Of a stretch of DNA of 64,000 nucleotides, positions 17,523-26,261 are shown piece by piece. Made by a program: the position numbers and the translations under genes. Source of the DNA: JAJVID01 sp963743425. GTDB taxonomy: Bacteria > Acidobacteriota > Blastocatellia > RBC074. Within the stretch, counting starts at the first letter, position 1; every line of letters begins with the position of its first letter. Where the stretch lies: positions 170,734 through 234,733 of the forward strand of contig CAVUPU010000006.1 in NCBI GenBank assembly GCA_963743425.1, written 5' to 3'. Below the pieces are notes generated by a model. The model searched no databases, was not told the origin of the DNA, and saw only the letters and a list, made by a program, of their open reading frames with translations.

Positions 17523-19184
17523 CTAAACCTCCAACACGACCGGAATGATCATCGGTCTGCGCCCGGTCTCTTTCTGAATATACCGTTTGAGGTCGAGTCT
17601 GATCTTCTCCTTGATGACGGACCAGTCCACGCGCTCTTCGTGGCTGGCGTTGGTCACTGTTTCGCCGACGACGACTCTGGCTCTGTGCAGGAAATCGGCG
17701 CCTTCGTCGTTCAAAGCCAGCCCGCGCTGAATGACTTCGGGGGCGGACTCCATCTCGCCTGACGCCTTATTGATGGCGACGATGGGCAGCACGATTCCGT
17801 CATAAGCCAGGTGTTTCCGATCGCGCAGCACCAGTTCGTCTATCCGGCCCGTGCCCGAATCGTCGATCAGCGTGCGCCCCACGGGGGCCTTGTCGACGAC
17901 CTTCGCGCTGTTTTCGTCAAGCTCGATGACGTCGCCGCTTTCGGCGAGCACAATGCGGTCGCGGGACACGCCCCATTTGCGCGCGGCTTCGGCGTGGCGG
18001 TAGAGTTGGCGGGTCTCGCCGTGGATCGGGATCAGGAATTTCGGTCGCACGGCGTCGTACATAATCTTCAGGTCGCCTTCGCGCCCGTGACCCGAAACGT
18101 GAATCCGCGCGATGTTCGAATCAATCACGTGGGTATCCTTCTTGAAGAGGTGGTTCATCATCCGCGAGATGGTTCTTTCATTGCCCGGAATCTGGCGCGC
18201 GGAGATCACCACGGTGTCGCCCCTCAGCACGCTGGCGTCCTTGTGCGAATCAACGGACATTCTGGCGAGCGCCGACATCGGCTCTCCCTGGCTGCCGGTG
18301 ACCAGCAGACAGACATCGCTCGGCGCCATCCTCCTGGCCTGCGCGGGGCTGATGAGTTGTCCTTCCTCCACGTCCAGGTATCCGTAGCGCATCGCCGTCT
18401 CGACGTTGCGAATCATCGCGCGCCCCACCAGAGCCACGGCCCGCCCCCTCTCGGCGGCCAGGTCAAAGACTATCTGCAAGCGGTGAATGCTGGTGGCGAA
18501 GCAGGAGACGATGACGCGCCCTTCGGCCTCGTCGAAGATCTTCTCGAAGGCCGGGATGACGGCCTTCTCCGATCCGGTGCGGCCTTCGCGCTCGACGTTG
18601 GTCGAATCGGCGAGCAGCGCCAGGACGCCATCGTCGCCGTAAGCCGTCAACCGTTCCAGGTCAATCGGCCCGCCGACCACCGGGGTGTCGTCTACTTTGA
18701 AATCGCCGGTATGCACGATGACGCCCACCGGAGTGCGGATCGCCAGCGCGACGCATTCGATCAGCGAATGCGAGACGTGAATGAATTCGATCTCGAACGG
18801 CCCGAGCGTGAATTTCTGCCGCTGTTTGATCGTCCGCAGCTCGACCTTGTCGATCAGGCCGAACTCCTGCAACTTGCCTTCGACCAGCGCGAAAGTGAAT
18901 TGAGTCGCGTAGATCGGGACCTCCACCGATTGCAGGACGAAAGGCAGCGCGCCGACGTGGTCTTCGTGCGCATGCGTCAAGACTATGCCGATCAGTTCAT
19001 CACGATGATCTTCGATATAGGTGAGGTCGGGGATCGCAATGTCGGCGCCGAGCAGGTCTTCGTCGGGAAACATCATCCCGCAATCGACGATGATCATCTG
19101 ACCGTCGTACCTGAACGCGGTGATATTCATTCCGAACTGTCCAAGGCCGCCCAGAGGTGTGATTTGTAGTTTGCCCATGTTCAT
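17523..19184 (-). CDS. rnj: ribonuclease J
   Basis: A 553-residue metallo-beta-lactamase/beta-CASP RNase acting in mRNA decay and rRNA maturation by endonucleolytic and 5'-3' exonucleolytic cleavage. The zinc motif HAHEDHVGAL is at residues 71-80, later HTGDFKVDD and the beta-CASP region with TGSQGEPMSALARM, and the C-terminal SGHGREGDLK and PIHGETRQLYRHA. Length is typical. Start is ATG 19184 or the ATG two codons later. It lies downstream of rsmA, separated by a palindromic element. Confidence 0.95.
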   Translation of the reverse strand: MNMGKLQITPLGGLGQFGMNITAFRYDGQMIIVDCGMMFPDEDLLGADIAIPDLTYIEDHRDELIGIVLTHAHEDHVGALPFVLQSVEVPIYATQFTFALVEGKLQEFGLIDKVELRTIKQRQKFTLGPFEIEFIHVSHSLIECVALAIRTPVGVIVHTGDFKVDDTPVVGGPIDLERLTAYGDDGVLALLADSTNVEREGRTGSEKAVIPAFEKIFDEAEGRVIVSCFATSIHRLQIVFDLAAERGRAVALVGRAMIRNVETAMRYGYLDVEEGQLISPAQARRMAPSDVCLLVTGSQGEPMSALARMSVDSHKDASVLRGDTVVISARQIPGNERTISRMMNHLFKKDTHVIDSNIARIHVSGHGREGDLKIMYDAVRPKFLIPIHGETRQLYRHAEAARKWGVSRDRIVLAESGDVIELDENSAKVVDKAPVGRTLIDDSGTGRIDELVLRDRKHLAYDGIVLPIVAINKASGEMESAPEVIQRGLALNDEGADFLHRARVVVGETVTNASHEERVDWSVIKEKIRLDLKRYIQKETGRRPMIIPVVLEV

Positions 19185-19241
19185 TGGTCGTTTCCGCTTC
19201 CTGATTAATGGCCCTAAGTATAGCCCAAAAAGGCGCGGGGA

Positions 19242-19336
19242 ACAGTATCGCGCGTGTAGGGGCGGGTATTCCCCGCCCGCGTCCGCGATCGAGGCGGTTG
19301 GGCGGGGAATACCCGCCCCTACACGCGCGGCGCTGT
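19242..19336. repeat. CAGTACCG-type palindromic element overlapping the rsmA 3' end
   Basis: Arms 19242-19278 and 19300-19336 share a core GTAGGGGCGGGTATTCCCCG and an outer ACAGTATCGCGCG, with a few mismatches at the right end. The right arm encodes the last codons and TAG stop of rsmA (TAPRV, stop at 19319), so insertion appears to have set the protein C-terminus. It is the same subtype as the elements at 22711 and 46977. Confidence 0.82.
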
Positions 19337-20132
19337 TATGGCGTTGGCCAACCGCGCGATCTCTTCGATGGACAGCGTTTCGGCGCGCCGCTTCGGGTCG
19401 AGACCACAGGAAGACAACAAGCCGGCGATCTCGGATTCATCCTTCAAACCCAGTCTATTCCGGCCGGCGCGCAGATTGTTGAGGATGGTCTTTCTGCGCT
19501 GCGCGAAGAGGGCTTTCGTCAGTTCGATCATCAAAGCCTCGTCATCGACAGGCGCCGCCGTCCGCGCGCGCGAGCGCAGCCGAAGCGCGCTCGAATAGAC
19601 CTTGGGCGCCGGGCGGAACGCGCCGGGCGGAACATCGAAGAGCTTTTCAACCTCGCAATAAAACTGCGCGAGCACGGATAAGAAACCGTACTCCTTGCCT
19701 CCGGGAGGGGCCGTAATCCGCTCGACCACTTCGCGCTGCAACATCAGCGTCATCTCGCTGAGACAGCGACGATGCTCGATCAGGCGCTGCAGGATCGGCG
19801 TCGAAATATAATAAGGCAGATTCGCGACCACCCGCGCCGCGGCGTCAGGCGCGATCAGTTCGCAGTAATCAACCTTCAGCGCGTCGGCCTCGATCAGCCG
19901 GAAATTTTCGAGGCCGGAAAACATCCGCGACAGGCCCGGAATCAATTCGGGATCGAGTTCGATAGCGATGACGCGAGCGCCGCTTTCGAGCAGCAAGCCG
20001 GTTAATGCGCCGCGCCCCGGCCCGATTTCGACGATCGTCTCGCCCGCCCGTCGGCGCCACCGAATCAACTATGCGGCGAGGATAATGCGAGCCGACGAGG
20101 AAGTTCTGCCCAAGACTGCGTTTGGCTCGCAT
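19319..20132 (-). CDS. rsmA: 16S rRNA dimethyladenosine transferase, one-base frameshift
   Basis: RsmA (KsgA) dimethylates two adjacent adenines near the 3' end of 16S rRNA using SAM. The N-terminus MRAKRSLGQNFL (ATG 20132) is in one frame, and TIVEIGPGRGALTGLLLE, VVANLPYYISTPIL and the C-terminal domain are in another. The change falls near 20054-20058 where ACGGGCGGGCGAGACG has one G too many; removing it restores VAPTGGETIVEIG. NLPY, the catalytic motif, is intact. For a conserved housekeeping gene a consensus error is more likely than a real mutation. The last codons come from a repeat element. Confidence 0.85.
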
Positions 20133-20164
20133 AAGCTTCAATCATTGTGGGGATGGATGCGTGG

Positions 20165-20298
20165 GGATTGTGGATTGCGGATTGCGGATTGCGGATTTTG
20201 AAGCTCAATCGGCAATCTAAAATCGCGAAACGCGGAGGACTTAATTGGAGTATCTCTTCAATCCGCAATCCGCAATCCGCAATCCGCAATCCGCAATT
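20165..20298. repeat. inverted pair of heptanucleotide arrays (GGATTGC)
   Basis: About four or five copies of GGATTGC at 20165-20197 and five copies of its complement at 20260-20298 flank 62 bp of ordinary sequence, so the region can fold into one long hairpin. It lies between the EamA gene stop (20297) and rsmA. The same heptamer appears around the palindrome at 54560. Confidence 0.8.
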
Positions 20299-21297
20299 AC
20301 AGGTCTGCCTCCGCCGGTTGAACTTCACTCCTCAATTCAATGGCCTCTTTCTTCGTCAATCTGGTCGCCAATCTCAGCCGTGAGATCATCAGTCCGGTGA
20401 TGATCAACGCCGCGCCGACGCCGCGCCGCCAGCCCAGAGTCTCACTCAGATACAGATACGCGAAGACGGCCGCGATGACCGGTTCGAGCGCGTAGAAGAT
20501 CGCCGCATGCGTCGAATGGACTCGCTTCTGCGCCCAGGTCTGCGCCAGGGCCGCGACGAATGTCACGACGACGGCCATATATGCCACCTGCTCGGCGAAG
20601 CGCCAGTTGATGGGATTCGATCCCGCCTCCATCGCCACCAGCGCCGGAAGCGATTTCGGATCGGCGGCCGATCCCGCCCACCAACTCAAAATGAAATAGG
20701 CCGAGATCGAGAGCGCGGCCACGACCATTACCTGCACGGCGGCCAACGTCCTCACGTCCGACTCACTGGCGAACGCGCTCGTCGCGGCGATGTGCGCGGC
20801 CCAGGCCACGGCGGCGAACAGGATCAAAATGTCGCCCCAGTTGAACAACTCGCCGGTTTGCGGATAACTGAGCAAGGCGAACCCGCCGACCGCGATCACA
20901 AGCCCGGTCAGATGATCGCGCGTCGGACGCGAGCGGAACAAAAGATAGCCGAGCAGCGGCGTGAAGGCCCAGATAAAGCCCGGATATGAACCCGGCTTTG
21001 GTAGCTTGCGTGAAGGCCAGCCCGGAGGTGTAAAAGCCTATTCCCGCGAAGCTGAACAAGCCGAGCCATGCGCCTTTCACGATCTCCTTCCTGTCGCTCC
21101 GCCGCAAGTGATTGGCGAACAGCAGCCCGAAGCAGAGCGCCGCGATTCCGAAGCGCACGCTCGTGTAAAAAGCCGGCGAATGCGTCTCTGAGAATGTCTT
21201 TTTGAATGACGTGCGACGTTCCCCAGGTCAACGCGAGCATGATCAGAGTGGCGTCTGATTTCCAGAAAGAAGCCTGATTCGTTTGTGAGTTTTTCAT
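20297..21297 (-). pseudogene. EamA/DMT-family transporter, two frameshifts
   Basis: Ten-helix drug/metabolite transporter. Frame one gives DATLIMLALTWGTSHVIQKD, frame two VRFGIAALCFGLLFANHL to FTQATKAGFISGLYL, frame three FTPLLGYLLFRSRPTRD to the end, including the second EamA repeat with FYALEPVIAAVFAYLYL. The first break is at a T5 run near 21168 (four T restore GFYTSVRFG); the second is at GGG near 20972. Each is one extra base. If these are consensus errors the gene is an intact inner-membrane exporter of about 330 residues. Substrate unknown. Confidence 0.75.
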
Positions 21298-21320
21298 TGT
21301 ATTTGATTGTTTCGCGCGCC

Positions 21321-21408
21321 GGATCAGTACCGCGAGCGGTAGCGAGCGTGGTCTCCGTAATCAACCAGTTTCGCAAGCTACGCTCGCTACCGCTCGCGGT
21401 ACTGATCC
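21321..21408. repeat. CAGTACCG-type palindromic element
   Basis: Perfect 28-bp arms at 21321-21348 and 21381-21408 starting GGATCAGTACCGCGAGCGGT. The core (GCGAGCGGTAGCGAGCG) is shared with the element at 54560. It lies in the 117 bp between ftsY and the EamA gene. Confidence 0.87.
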
Positions 21409-21414
21409 GAATCT

Positions 21415-22620
21415 TCACTCAAACAAGCCGTCAACATAAGTCTTCGGATCGAAGACAACCAGGTCGTCGGCCTTTTCGCCGATGCCGCAATACCGGATCG
21501 GCAGGTTCAATTCTTTGGCGATTGCCACGGCGATGCCGCCCTTCGCAGTGCCGTCGAGTTTCGTCAAGACCAGCCCGGTCACGTTGGCGGCTTTCAGGAA
21601 TTCGCGCGCCTGGGTCAGTCCGTTCTGACCCGTCACCGCGTCGACGACCAGCAAAGTCTCGTGTGGCGCGCCCTCCACTTCGCGCCCCGCGACGCGCTTC
21701 ATCTTTTCAAGCTCGGCCATCAAATTGGCTTTGGTGTGAAGGCGTCCGGCGGTGTCGACGATCAATACGTCGGCGTTGCGCGCTTTCGCCGCCTTCAACG
21801 AATCGAAGAGAACCGCCGCCGGGTCGGTTCCCTGCTTTTGCTGGATCAGGGGGACGCCCGCGCGCTCTGCCCAGATCGCCAATTGATCGGAAGCCGCGGC
21901 GCGGAAAGTGTCCGCCGCGCAGATCAGCACGTCGTAACCATCGTTCTTGATGCGATTGGCCAGCTTGCCGATGGTGGTCGTCTTGCCTGTGCCGTTGACG
22001 CCCACGACCATCATCACGTAAGGCCGCGCGTCTTCGCGCACGGCGGCCTCCGAAGCCACGCCGCGCGCCCGCTCGGCCCGATCGAGAATCTCCAGCAGAT
22101 GCTCTTTGATCACCCGCTTCAGTTCGTCAACGTCCTTCAAAGTCTGGCGGTTGACCTGGCGACGCACGTCTTCGATGATTTCGAGCGTCGTCTGCACGCC
22201 GATGTCAGCGCTGATCAGAGCCTCTTCAAGCTCCTCCAGCGTCGCCTCGTCAATCTGCTTCATGCCCTTGACGACGTCTTCGATCCGCGAGGCGATGTTC
22301 TCGCGCGTAGCCGAAACGGCTTTGCGGAATCGTGAGAAGAAGTTTTCCTCTTCGACGGCTGGCGCCTCGACCCATTCTACGACCTTCTCTTCAACAGCAG
22401 GCTTTGCGGCGACGGATTGCGAACTTTGGATCGCAGGCTCAAAAAGCTTCGCCGCCTCGGCGGCCCATTGTTCGACAGAAATCTCGACGGGTTTAACCGT
22501 CTCAGGCTCCGCCGTGACCGGTTCCGCCACTTCAGGCTCCGCGACGACCGGAGCCGATTCCGCCCTCCATTGCGCAACCTGCTCGACCTGCGCGGATTCT
22601 TCTTCGGCTCTGCGCCTCAT
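21415..22620 (-). CDS. ftsY: signal recognition particle receptor FtsY
   Basis: An SRP GTPase that docks ribosome-nascent chain complexes to the membrane. The acidic Glu/Val/Pro-rich A region occupies residues 1-110; the NG domain follows with VGVNGTGKTTTIGKLA (G1), IVDTAGRLHTK (G3) and VLTKLDGTAKGG (G4). The frame as read starts at ATG 22620 (MRRRAEEESAQ). Another frame with ATG 22681 reads MGLFWRRKRDDFISLGLSAP, a typical FtsY N-terminus, and would join after removing one base near 22608, so the true gene may begin at 22681. The GTPase domain is complete. Confidence 0.94.
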   Translation of the reverse strand: MRRRAEEESAQVEQVAQWRAESAPVVAEPEVAEPVTAEPETVKPVEISVEQWAAEAAKLFEPAIQSSQSVAAKPAVEEKVVEWVEAPAVEEENFFSRFRKAVSATRENIASRIEDVVKGMKQIDEATLEELEEALISADIGVQTTLEIIEDVRRQVNRQTLKDVDELKRVIKEHLLEILDRAERARGVASEAAVREDARPYVMMVVGVNGTGKTTTIGKLANRIKNDGYDVLICAADTFRAAASDQLAIWAERAGVPLIQQKQGTDPAAVLFDSLKAAKARNADVLIVDTAGRLHTKANLMAELEKMKRVAGREVEGAPHETLLVVDAVTGQNGLTQAREFLKAANVTGLVLTKLDGTAKGGIAVAIAKELNLPIRYCGIGEKADDLVVFDPKTYVDGLFE

Positions 22621-22710
22621 CCGGCGCGCTCAATCCCAGCGAAATAAAATCATCTCTCTTACGTCTCCAAAACAAGCCCATAATTGAATCTCAATCTCGA
22701 ATCTCAGATT

Positions 22711-22811
22711 GGTACAGTACCGTTCGCGTAGGGGCGGGTATTCCCCGCCCAATCGCCTTGATCACAAACACGGGCGGGGAATACCCGCCCCTACGCCCGC
22801 AGCCCTGTACC
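22711..22811. repeat. palindromic element, GGGCGGGTATTCCCC subtype
   Basis: Core arms 22727-22750 and 22772-22795 are perfect over 24 bp (CGTAGGGGCGGGTATTCCCC and on); outer ends GGTACAG (22711) and CTGTACC (22811) also pair, with divergence between. It fills the gap between ftsY and the MFS gene stop at 22820. Confidence 0.83.
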
Positions 22812-22819
22812 GGGTCCGC

Positions 22820-24022
22820 TCAATCAGCGACCGCCAACGCCTCCTGCGCTCGCGCGGCGGACGTCTGTTCGTCTTTTGGATAAAACCACAGTAGCGCGGC
22901 GGAAATGAGCGGAACCACCGCCGCCATCATCAACGCGCGAGCGAATCCGAACCTCTCGCTCATCGCTCCGGCGATCGGAGTCATTAACGCCCCCGCGCCC
23001 CAGGCGAATCCCATCATCAGCGCCGAGACTGTGCTCGCGCCGCCGGGAACCAGCCGTTGAGCCATCACCACACTGACCGGGATCGGCAGGTTCAGAGCCG
23101 TCCCGCCGGCCATCAATAACACATTGCTCAACGTCCCCTGCGTCGAGAACGCCGCCAGCAGCAGAGGCGTGGCGACGAGCATCGCCACCATCGAGACGCG
23201 CCGCGCGCCAAGCCGGTCGGCCAACATGCCTCCGAAAAATCCGCCCACCCCGCCGAAGAAGAGAAATCCGGCCAGCACGGAGCCATATTCCATCTCGGTC
23301 ATCCCGAAACTTTTCAACGCGAACGGCCAGTAGGTCTGTATGCTGACCGCAACCGCCGAACGCAACACGACGGCGAAATAGAGCAGCGTTAACGGAACCC
23401 AGGCCGCGCGCAACGCGTCGCTCAATGCAGGCGCGTCGCCGCTGCTGCTTCTCGGCTCGAGCGGCGGGCAGTGGCGGAACAAGACCACCCAGAAGGCCAC
23501 TCCCCAGATCGCGGTGTACCAACTATTCTCAAGCCCGTACCGGTTCACCGCCATCGCCACCAGCAACGGCCCCAGCGCATAACCGACCGTCCCCGCCGAT
23601 GAAAAGACCGACATCACCATTCCCTGGCGCCTGCCCGATCCGTCAGCCGTGGCCGCGCGCGAAACCAGAGCCGCCCCCTGCGGATGAAACATCCCCACGC
23701 CGACGCCGCCCAGAATCACCAGCGCCATCAACCCGGACAGGCTATCAGCCGTTCCCAGACAGGAGAGAAAGACAGCCGCGATCAGAGGCCCGAAGACCAC
23801 CATCGAACGCTTCAAATAACGATCCGAAATCACTCCGTAAACCGGCTGCATCAGCGACGAAGCGATCGTCAGCATTGGCGGAACCAATCCCGCCTGCGCA
23901 GGCGTCAGGCGCAGTTTCACCGCCATCAGCGGCAGCAGTTGAAATAAGAAACTCGAATATGAATCCAGCACGAAATGCGCTGTCGACAGCAGGGTGATAG
24001 TGAATTTGTTCCTTCGATCCAT
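22820..24022 (-). CDS. MFS transporter, fosmidomycin-resistance-like
   Basis: A 400-residue twelve-helix major facilitator protein. HFVLDSYSSFLFQLLPLMA in helix 1, VYGVISDRYLKRS in the first cytoplasmic loop, and GVGVGMFHPQGAALVSRAA in helix 4 resemble Fsr-type efflux proteins. The second half has GFFGGMLADRLGARR as its loop 8-9 signature. It is expected in the inner membrane as a proton antiporter; the substrate is not evident and the Fsr resemblance rests on short motifs. Confidence 0.84.
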   Translation of the reverse strand: MDRRNKFTITLLSTAHFVLDSYSSFLFQLLPLMAVKLRLTPAQAGLVPPMLTIASSLMQPVYGVISDRYLKRSMVVFGPLIAAVFLSCLGTADSLSGLMALVILGGVGVGMFHPQGAALVSRAATADGSGRRQGMVMSVFSSAGTVGYALGPLLVAMAVNRYGLENSWYTAIWGVAFWVVLFRHCPPLEPRSSSGDAPALSDALRAAWVPLTLLYFAVVLRSAVAVSIQTYWPFALKSFGMTEMEYGSVLAGFLFFGGVGGFFGGMLADRLGARRVSMVAMLVATPLLLAAFSTQGTLSNVLLMAGGTALNLPIPVSVVMAQRLVPGGASTVSALMMGFAWGAGALMTPIAGAMSERFGFARALMMAAVVPLISAALLWFYPKDEQTSAARAQEALAVAD

Positions 24023-24052
24023 CTCTCATCAGCTCACATAGCACGGGTAAAT

Positions 24053-25390
24053 TCAGTTGTCTTTCCGCGGCGCCAGAATCAATTTGACGCCGAAGAGGTC
24101 TCCTCTCCCGGCGGCCCTCAATTCGCTACGCATCCATTTGCCTTTCTCGATCTCTATCTGCGCGACCAGAAGCATATCTATACCTTCATAGATTTTGAAC
24201 GAGAAATGTCCCTGCTCATCAATCTTGATCGGCGGGCGTATTCTCCCGCCGTGCAGAGAACAAATTAGTTGAGCATTCGGGGCAGGTTTGCCGTCAGGCC
24301 ACAACACAACTCCTTCTATCGTTCTTTCTTGCGGGGCCGGCGCCCGGAAATCTACGTCCTCGACTTTGGCGCTCTCGCCGACAACTATAACGCCGGCCTG
24401 TTCATCGCTTAAAACGCCAGGGTAATAAAACAAGGGGAAAGATTTGAGCAGTTCGCCGGGCGGCCCATTGTAATAGACGCTGAGTTTGTATTGCCCGGGA
24501 GGAATCCGCCTTATCTCATATCGCCCTTCGCCGTCGGCGCTGGCGCTGTCTGAAAAGCCGGAATATCGTTTCTCCTCATCGGCTGGCTTGAGCATGACGT
24601 AGCAGTTCGATAACGGCCTGCCTTCGGCGTCGATAACTCTGCCGATAACACGTCCATCAACCACCAGTTCAAAACTAACTGTAGCGCATCTGTGATCGGC
24701 GACTTTGACTTCCGATTCATTTCTTCCGGCTGAAAGCCCCTCAGGCGGCGAGACTCGAACCTTGTAACTTCCCTCAGGCAGAGATGAAGCGCGGAATTTG
24801 CCGTCGCTGTCAGTCATTACCGTGACAGATTTCCCCGGCCCTTCGATCGTTATCTTAACGCCTTCGAGCGGAACCGGTCCTTCGGGCGGCCAGTTAGACT
24901 TGATAACGGAGCCAAACACCAATCCCCCTGGCGAAGCTTTCGATAATCCCTCAATGTATTCGAGGTCTTCACCAGCGTTGCGAACAGGTCTCGTGCGAGT
25001 GCAGATGCTTGTGGCCAGCATCTCTTTCTTTCGACCGTCCCGATGCGCGTAAACCAGATATTGCTCGCCGATTTTGAAGCCATATTCGCAATCGCCGCCG
25101 CCCATTCCGGTCAGCACCGCAACTTGTGAGCCGTTCACGCCGCGAAAAGCCTGATCGACTGAAAAACTGAAAACGGTCTGCTTACGTTTGATTACAAGTT
25201 CGGGAAGTTTCTCTTCATATTCAATCCAGGAGAGTTCTTTAGGGGTCCCGATGAAAACAGCCTCAGCCTGCCAGTAGGCTTCGCATGGAGGAGATGTCGG
25301 CCCACATACGCAGGCAAATGCGTTCTCACTAAGCGACAATAGCGCCAGGACGAGTAAACCGATGCTGAGCAGTTTCAATTTCTGATTCAT
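24053..25390 (-). CDS. exported protein with repeated carboxypeptidase-regulatory beta domains
   Basis: A 445-residue protein with a signal peptide (LLSIGLLVLALLSLSENAFA) followed by CVCGPTSPPCEAYWQAEAVF, a cysteine pattern reminiscent of the netrin/TIMP-like fold (Cys right after cleavage). Two or three CarboxypepD_reg or SpaA-like beta domains follow: GVKITIEGPGKSVTVMTDSD, GRVIDAEGRPLSNCYV with GRYEIRRIPPGQYKLSV, and EGVVLWPDGKPAPNAQ. It probably lies in the periplasm or on the surface. Its ATG overlaps the stop of the upstream hydrolase gene (ATGA at 25387-25390), so the two are co-translated. No enzymatic residues were found. Confidence 0.8.
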   Translation of the reverse strand: MNQKLKLLSIGLLVLALLSLSENAFACVCGPTSPPCEAYWQAEAVFIGTPKELSWIEYEEKLPELVIKRKQTVFSFSVDQAFRGVNGSQVAVLTGMGGGDCEYGFKIGEQYLVYAHRDGRKKEMLATSICTRTRPVRNAGEDLEYIEGLSKASPGGLVFGSVIKSNWPPEGPVPLEGVKITIEGPGKSVTVMTDSDGKFRASSLPEGSYKVRVSPPEGLSAGRNESEVKVADHRCATVSFELVVDGRVIGRVIDAEGRPLSNCYVMLKPADEEKRYSGFSDSASADGEGRYEIRRIPPGQYKLSVYYNGPPGELLKSFPLFYYPGVLSDEQAGVIVVGESAKVEDVDFRAPAPQERTIEGVVLWPDGKPAPNAQLICSLHGGRIRPPIKIDEQGHFSFKIYEGIDMLLVAQIEIEKGKWMRSELRAAGRGDLFGVKLILAPRKDN

Positions 25391-26121
25391 GGCCTTGCCG
25401 CCTCAATGAATTGTTTGAAGATGGCCTGCGAAAACTTATCTTTCTCCCATCCGATTTCGGGATGCCATTGTACGCCGAGCGCGAAACGATCCGAGCGCGT
25501 GTCGATAATAGCCTCGATCACCCCGTCAGGCGCGCGCGCGATCACGCGCAGATCGCGTCCGATTCTGTTTACAGCTTGATGATGAGAGCTGTTGACGCGC
25601 GCGGTTTCGCCATCGGCGAGTTCAGCGAGCATCGAACCGGCCTCGATCCTGATGTGGTGCGAGGGACGGTTAATGGTCTGACCCTGTTCATGTTTGATGG
25701 CCTCGGGCATTTTCGACGCCAGGTCCTGGATCAGCGAACCGCCGCGCGCAATGTTGAGCGATTGCATACCAAAGCAGATGCCCAGCAAGGGCATTGCGCG
25801 CCTTTCGGCCACATCGAGCAGGATCAGATCGGTCTCGTCGCGCTCCGGCAGCACCGCTCCCAGCCTCTGATGCGGCTCCTCGCCGTAATAGACCGGGTCG
25901 AGGTCGCTGTTGCTGCCCGACAGCATCAAGCCGTCGAGCCGCTCGCAGAGCTCCGAAAGGTACGCGCGATCCGGAATCAGAGGGATATAGACAGGCGCGC
26001 CGCCCGCGCCTTCCACAGCCTCGGCGTAATAACGGCGCAGGTAAAAAGTGTCTTCGGCGCCGAGCCGCGTGGTGACGCCGATCAATGGACGTGAGGTCGC
26101 AGTTAAAGCCGACCGGGTCAA
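25387..26121 (-). CDS. class I glutamine amidotransferase-like hydrolase (peptidase C26, PuuD-like)
   Basis: A 244-residue gamma-glutamyl-gamma-aminobutyrate hydrolase family member. Nucleophile Cys116 lies in LLGICFGMQSLNIARGGSL, and the His220/Glu222 pair in GVQWHPEIG completes the triad. GLMLSGSNSDLDPVYYGE forms the oxyanion region. The family hydrolyses gamma-glutamyl amides such as gamma-glutamyl-GABA in putrescine breakdown; no puu genes are nearby, so the substrate is open. It is coupled to the exported beta-domain protein downstream. Confidence 0.87.
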   Translation of the reverse strand: MTRSALTATSRPLIGVTTRLGAEDTFYLRRYYAEAVEGAGGAPVYIPLIPDRAYLSELCERLDGLMLSGSNSDLDPVYYGEEPHQRLGAVLPERDETDLILLDVAERRAMPLLGICFGMQSLNIARGGSLIQDLASKMPEAIKHEQGQTINRPSHHIRIEAGSMLAELADGETARVNSSHHQAVNRIGRDLRVIARAPDGVIEAIIDTRSDRFALGVQWHPEIGWEKDKFSQAIFKQFIEAARP

Positions 26122-26261
26122 TCTCGAACTCCTGTTATGAAATTTAGTAAGTAAATCGTGAGTGTAAACGGCGCCTTGTGGCTTGTCAAAAGCGGGCTTT
26201 GCGCGACTTTTTCCGGCTGAGATTGCCTGGCAGACGCGGCATTATCGCCGCTGCCAATCTG

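Noticed and set aside
17811..19169. 452-codon plus-strand frame
   Set aside because: Exact antisense of RNase J, whose motifs are unambiguous.
20165..20298. CRISPR array
   Set aside because: The units are 7 bp and directly adjacent, without spacers; there are no cas genes.
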